The notes beneath the pieces were generated by a model. It was not told the origin of the DNA, did not search any database, and saw only the letters and a list, made by a program, of their open reading frames with translations. The position numbers were made by a program, and so were the translations under genes. Below, piece after piece: positions 3,732 through 7,224 of a stretch of 7,224 nucleotides of DNA (position 1 is its first letter; every line of letters begins with the position of its first letter). The stretch is from contig JAEXTI010000466.1 in assembly GCA_023406965.1 (NCBI GenBank), positions 1 through 7,224 on the forward strand. The letters are read 5' to 3'. The stretch comes from Chloroflexota bacterium. Its GTDB lineage: Bacteria; Chloroflexota; Anaerolineae; Anaerolineales; Anaerolineaceae.

Positions 3732-4859
3732 ATGAAGGTTTCGGTATCTCAGCAGCAGTTGGCGCATGGATTAAATCTGGTTTCGCGGGCGGTATCGCCG
3801 CGCAGCACGCTGCCCGTGCTGGCAAACGTCCTCCTGGCGACAGACGAAGGTCGCTTGCGCCTGGCAGCCACCAACCTCGAATTGGGCGTTTCTTGCTGGA
3901 TTGGCGCGCAAATTGGTGAAGAAGGCTCGGTCACCGTCCCGGCGCGCTTGCTGTCCGACCTGGTGAACACGCTGCCCAACGATACCGTGCACATGACAGT
4001 GAATATGTCTACCTTCACGCTGACCGTGCGCTGCGGCGCGTCCAGCACCGAGATCAAGGGTATCGATGCCCAGGAATTCCCGCCCATGCCCGCCTCCGAT
4101 CCCTCCGAGGGCATCCAGCTCAAGGTGACCGATTTCAAGGAAATGATTCAACAGGTGGCTTTTGCCGCTTCGACGGATGAGGCCCGTCCGGTGCTTCAGG
4201 GCGTGCAGATGACCGTTTCGGGCGATGAAATTGCCCTGGCGGCGACCGACGGCTTCCGTGTTTCGGTGCGCAAGGCCACGCTGCCCCAGCCCGCGGCGCG
4301 CCCGCTGTCGCTCATCATTCCCGCTCGGGCGCTGAACGAAGTGGCCCGCATCGCCCAGGACGGTGACAGCACCTTGAGCCTCATCGCCCCGCCCGGCCGC
4401 GGGCAGGTGATCTTCCACTTGGAGTCCGCCGAACTGGTTTCGCAGTTGATCGACGGCAACTTCCCCGATTACAAAGTGATTATGCCGCGTTCTTTCAAGA
4501 CGCACACCATCGTTTCCACCACGGCTTTCCTCAAGGCCTGCAAGCAAGCCGAGATCATCGCGCGCAACGGCAACAACGTGGCGCGTTTGAGCCTGCAAAA
4601 GCACGAAGACCGCCCCGGCGAGGTGGAGGTTTCGGCGCAGAGCGAAGAAACCGGCACGAACGAGACCAAGATCGATGCGAACATTGAGGGCCCGGCCCTG
4701 GTGCTGGCCTTCAATGTCAAATACTTACGCGAAGTGTTAGAAGTGGTCAAGACCCCCAACCTGGTTTTGGAAACCAACGACCAGAAGTCTCCGGCGCGAG
4801 TCCAGCCGGTGGGGGACGAGAACTTCCAGCACGTGATCATGCCGATGTTCCTCGGTTAA
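3732..4859 (+). CDS. dnaN: DNA polymerase III beta subunit (sliding clamp), 375 aa
   Basis: The beta clamp forms a ring-shaped dimer around DNA and tethers DNA polymerase III and other clamp-binding proteins. The protein has the expected three repeated clamp domains (about 1-122, 125-250, 253-375) and usual length. Recognisable family blocks are STLPVLANVLL (25-35), RPVLQGV (152-158), ATDGFRVSV (171-179), LIDGNFPDY (239-247), FNVKYLREVL (327-336) and the C-terminal HVIMPMFLG, whose Met-Pro-Met is part of the hydrophobic partner-binding cleft. The ATG at 3732 is chosen because GGAGG (3722-3726) precedes it by five bases and MKVSVSQQQL is the usual beta-clamp beginning; an in-frame ATG at 3627 would add 35 unrelated residues. 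It is transcribed after a strong terminator, so it has its own promoter. No dnaA or recF is adjacent; instead a PPDK_N-type gene follows by four bases. Confidence 0.97.
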   Translation: MKVSVSQQQLAHGLNLVSRAVSPRSTLPVLANVLLATDEGRLRLAATNLELGVSCWIGAQIGEEGSVTVPARLLSDLVNTLPNDTVHMTVNMSTFTLTVRCGASSTEIKGIDAQEFPPMPASDPSEGIQLKVTDFKEMIQQVAFAASTDEARPVLQGVQMTVSGDEIALAATDGFRVSVRKATLPQPAARPLSLIIPARALNEVARIAQDGDSTLSLIAPPGRGQVIFHLESAELVSQLIDGNFPDYKVIMPRSFKTHTIVSTTAFLKACKQAEIIARNGNNVARLSLQKHEDRPGEVEVSAQSEETGTNETKIDANIEGPALVLAFNVKYLREVLEVVKTPNLVLETNDQKSPARVQPVGDENFQHVIMPMFLG

Positions 4860-4863
4860 TTTT

Positions 4864-7191
4864 ATGGTGCTTCCCGGCGCTACGCCAGGACGGCAGTTCA
4901 AAATCTATCTGGCGCTGAACCAGTATCCGATCATCAGCGGTCGCATTCGCGCGCGGATGCGCCGCGAGATCTTTGAGCGCGGGGTGGTGACCCCCGCCGA
5001 GTTCGAGTCGCAGGTGAGGGCGCTGGCCATCCAGACTCAGGAGTGGGAGGGGCTGCGCAATCCGTTCAGTGAAGAGCCCTCGGAGATGTGGGAGATGCGC
5101 CTGGCGCGGGTGCGCGACCAGCACACCGACTATTTGTTCAGCCAGTACCTCTCATTTGAATTATTTGAGCAACTGGTCTGGGAGGTGCTGCGCGAGCGAG
5201 GCATTTCGCTGCGCGAGGTAGCCCTCTCGGTGAACCCGGAACTGGCCCCCCTGGAGATGGTCTTCGAGCAGGCCATGGCCATTGAGAAGATGGTGCCGGG
5301 TGAGCGCGCCCCGCTGGAAGCCCGCCTGAAAGAATCCAAGGTGGTCATCATCCGCACGTTGATCAGCGACCAGTTGGGCTACATTAACGTGGCCAAGGAA
5401 TGGTTCACCACCGAAGACTTGGCCGATATCCGCCGGCGCAAGATTGGCACGGGAAAAATTGGCGGCAAGGCGGCGGGCATGCTGCTGGCCCTGCGCATTC
5501 TCAAAGATCGCGGGCGGCCTGAGTTGCAAGAAACGCTGGTGTCGCCGGATTCGTATTTCATCGGCTCGGACGTGTTTTACACGTTCATGTCCATCAACAA
5601 CCTGGGCCGCTGGAACGATCAGAAATACAAAACAGAAGATGAAATGCGCGCCGATTACCCCGCCATCTTCCACGACTTTGAGGTGGGGGCCTTCCCGCCG
5701 GACATTTTGGATAAACTGCGCGACTTGCTGGAGCAGATCGGCGAAAAACCACTGATTGTGCGCTCGTCCAGCCTGCTGGAAGATAACTTTGGCACCTCCT
5801 TCGCGGGAAAGTACGAGAGCGTTTTTTGCCCCAACCAGAGCACGCCCGCCCAAAACCTGAGAGACCTGACCCAGGCCATTATCCGGGTGTATGCGTCTAC
5901 GCTGGACCCGTCTGCGCTGCTGTACCGGCGCAGCAAGCGCCTGCAGGATTACGACGAGCGCATGGCGATTCTGCTGCAAGTGGTGGAAGGGGAGCGTTTT
6001 GGCAAGTATTACCTGCCCGATGGCGCGGGGGTGGCTTTCAGCCGCAATCTGTACCGCTGGGCCCCGCAGATCCGCCGAGAGGATGGCTTTGTACGCCTGG
6101 TGTGGGGGTTGGGTACGCGCGCCGTAGACCGGGTGGGCAACGATTTTCCGCGCCTGATTGCCTTGAGCCACCCCATGCTGCGCCCTTCCACCGATCCCAA
6201 GCTGGTCAAGCGCTATTCGCAGCGCTACGTGGATTTGATCGACCTGGAAGAAAATTGCCTGAAAACGCTGCCCATTGCCGAAGTGCTCAACCCTTCCTAT
6301 CCGCCGCTGCGCTATCTGGCCCAGGTGGACCAGGACGGTTATTTTGAGTCGCTGCGCAGCCGCATCTTGGATGGTGACACCGACCGGCTGGTGCTGACCT
6401 TTGAGGATTTGTTGCGCCGCACGCCCTTCGCCGAGCGGATGCGCCAGGTGGTAAGCACGCTGGAAGTCAACTACAACTCCCCGGTGGACCTGGAGTTCAC
6501 CGTGCACCTGATCGGCGCGGAACAGGCCAAGCCCAAGTTGCAAATCACCCTGTTGCAGTGCCGCCCGCAGAGCAGCCTGCTGCCCACCGAGCAGGTGAAC
6601 TTGCCGGTCAACCTGGAGCAAGAAGATATTCTCTTCTCTACGCGCTTTGTGGTGCCGGAGGGCATCATTCCTTCCATCGATTATGTCGTTTACGTGCCCA
6701 GCGAGGGATACTTCTCGCTGCCGGGACAGCGCGAGCGTATGGAGCTGGTGCGGGCCTTGGGGCGGCTGAATACGGCGATGAAAGATCAACGCTTCATTTG
6801 CATTGGGCCGGGGCGTTGGGGCAGTTCCAACTCCGATCTGGGCGTACCGGTGAACTATACGGATATTTACAACACGAAAGCGTTGATCGAGTTGGCCGGG
6901 GTGGGAGTCGGCGAAGTGCCCGAGCCCTCGTTGGGAACGCATTTCTTCCAGGACTTGCTCGAGGCGCAGATCTTCCCGTTGGCCATTTACCTGGACGATC
7001 CCTCCAGCGTGTTCAACCGGGCTTTCTTTGATCAGACTCCCAACCGGGTGGGGGAATGGATTCAGGTGGAAGAGTCTTTGCGCCATGCGCTGCGTGTGGT
7101 GAAGGTGACGGACTTTCACGCGGGCCGGCATTTGCGCATTGTGATGAGCGACGAGAAAAGCCAGGCTGTCGGTTTTCTTGAAGAGAATTAA
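4864..7191 (+). CDS. PEP/pyruvate-binding (PPDK N-terminal-like) domain protein, 775 aa
   Basis: The central part matches the ATP-grasp nucleotide-binding domain of phosphoenolpyruvate synthase and pyruvate phosphate dikinase: GKIGGKAAGM (197-206), PLIVRSSSLLEDNFGTSFAG (296-315, matching the VRSS..ED..SFAG motif), GLGTRAVDRVGNDFPR (415-430), VDLEFTVH (541-548) and ITLLQCRPQ (561-569, the IL-Q-x-RPQ motif). An N-terminal helical region (about 1-190) and a C-terminal domain with GPGRWGSSNSDLGVPVNY (648-665) have no counterpart in PpsA. The swivelling phosphohistidine domain (T-S-G-G-x-x-x-H-A) and the PEP-binding barrel are absent, so it is not a complete PEP synthase; it may be a phosphotransfer or regulatory relative. 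It is probably cytoplasmic, with no signal peptide. The start lies four bases after the dnaN stop with no strong Shine-Dalgarno sequence, which suggests translational coupling. Substrate and product are unknown. Confidence 0.88.
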   Translation: MVLPGATPGRQFKIYLALNQYPIISGRIRARMRREIFERGVVTPAEFESQVRALAIQTQEWEGLRNPFSEEPSEMWEMRLARVRDQHTDYLFSQYLSFELFEQLVWEVLRERGISLREVALSVNPELAPLEMVFEQAMAIEKMVPGERAPLEARLKESKVVIIRTLISDQLGYINVAKEWFTTEDLADIRRRKIGTGKIGGKAAGMLLALRILKDRGRPELQETLVSPDSYFIGSDVFYTFMSINNLGRWNDQKYKTEDEMRADYPAIFHDFEVGAFPPDILDKLRDLLEQIGEKPLIVRSSSLLEDNFGTSFAGKYESVFCPNQSTPAQNLRDLTQAIIRVYASTLDPSALLYRRSKRLQDYDERMAILLQVVEGERFGKYYLPDGAGVAFSRNLYRWAPQIRREDGFVRLVWGLGTRAVDRVGNDFPRLIALSHPMLRPSTDPKLVKRYSQRYVDLIDLEENCLKTLPIAEVLNPSYPPLRYLAQVDQDGYFESLRSRILDGDTDRLVLTFEDLLRRTPFAERMRQVVSTLEVNYNSPVDLEFTVHLIGAEQAKPKLQITLLQCRPQSSLLPTEQVNLPVNLEQEDILFSTRFVVPEGIIPSIDYVVYVPSEGYFSLPGQRERMELVRALGRLNTAMKDQRFICIGPGRWGSSNSDLGVPVNYTDIYNTKALIELAGVGVGEVPEPSLGTHFFQDLLEAQIFPLAIYLDDPSSVFNRAFFDQTPNRVGEWIQVEESLRHALRVVKVTDFHAGRHLRIVMSDEKSQAVGFLEEN

Positions 7192-7192
7192 A

Positions 7193-7224
7193 ATGGTCAA
7201 AAAAACAAATCAGGGCCGGGCGGG
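7193..7224 (+). CDS. start of a following gene, truncated by window end
   Basis: An ATG at 7193 lies one base after the preceding stop and is preceded by GAAGAGAA (7180-7187), a usable ribosome binding site. The ten complete codons read MVKKTNQGRA, a basic N-terminus. Too little is present to name a product. Tight spacing suggests it continues the dnaN/PPDK_N-type operon; the continuation is inferred, not seen. Confidence 0.5.
   Translation, partial: MVKKTNQGRA

Noticed and set aside
5161..7200. 679-residue minus-strand open frame opposite the PPDK_N-type gene
   Set aside because: Long antisense frames are common in GC-rich genes; its translation is rich in His, Gln and Arg with no domain motif, whereas the plus strand has clear ATP-grasp motifs.

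Overview
The window is one contiguous piece of a bacterial chromosome. The housekeeping genes are GC-rich and are interrupted by an AT-rich island at roughly 594-1890. Gene style suggests a member of the Chloroflexota, most likely Anaerolineae-like: a bacterial beta clamp followed by a PEP/pyruvate-binding-domain protein, a LysM protein with an Ala/Lys-rich stalk, and a small 2x[4Fe-4S] ferredoxin. This assignment is an inference from memory of such genomes; no marker in the window proves it.

Layout. (1) 37-213, minus strand: a 58-residue bacterial ferredoxin with two complete CxxCxxCxxxCP motifs. (2) 359-535, plus strand: a near-perfect sigma70-type promoter, a tRNA-Asn(GTT) and a rho-independent terminator. 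(3) 541-593: a broken second copy of the 3' half of that tRNA, with 21 identical bases ending at the tRNA 3' end. This is the usual footprint of site-specific integration at a tRNA. (4) 594-1890: an AT-rich island with one intact gene, a DUF3800-family protein (748-1515), followed on the opposite strand by the decayed C-terminus of a tyrosine recombinase (1688-1892). The recombinase carries an in-frame stop and a frameshift but keeps its HxxR, second His and Tyr motifs. Between them lie a minus-strand intrinsic terminator and AT-rich inverted repeats that could define a very small RNA. (5) 2104-3562, plus strand: a two-gene unit with a 1-nt gap, encoding a cytoplasmic-looking LysM protein and a Gly/Gln-rich repeat protein of unknown function, closed by a 13-bp-stem terminator. 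(6) 3732-7191, plus strand: dnaN, then 4 nt later a 775-residue PEP/pyruvate-binding (PPDK_N-type) protein, then a further start codon 1 nt after its stop that runs off the window.

How the parts relate. The tRNA-Asn, the duplicated tRNA 3' end, the recombinase fossil and the AT-rich DUF3800 gene together read as the remnant of a small integrative element that lost its mobility but kept one cargo gene. The DUF3800 gene is intact and has its own Shine-Dalgarno sequence and a palindrome over its likely -10 box, so it may still be maintained by selection; a nuclease or defence role is possible but unproven. The remaining genes are ordinary core genome. The repeat protein beside the LysM gene and the PPDK_N-type protein coupled to dnaN are the least understood of them. 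I found no CRISPR array, complete transposon or rRNA.
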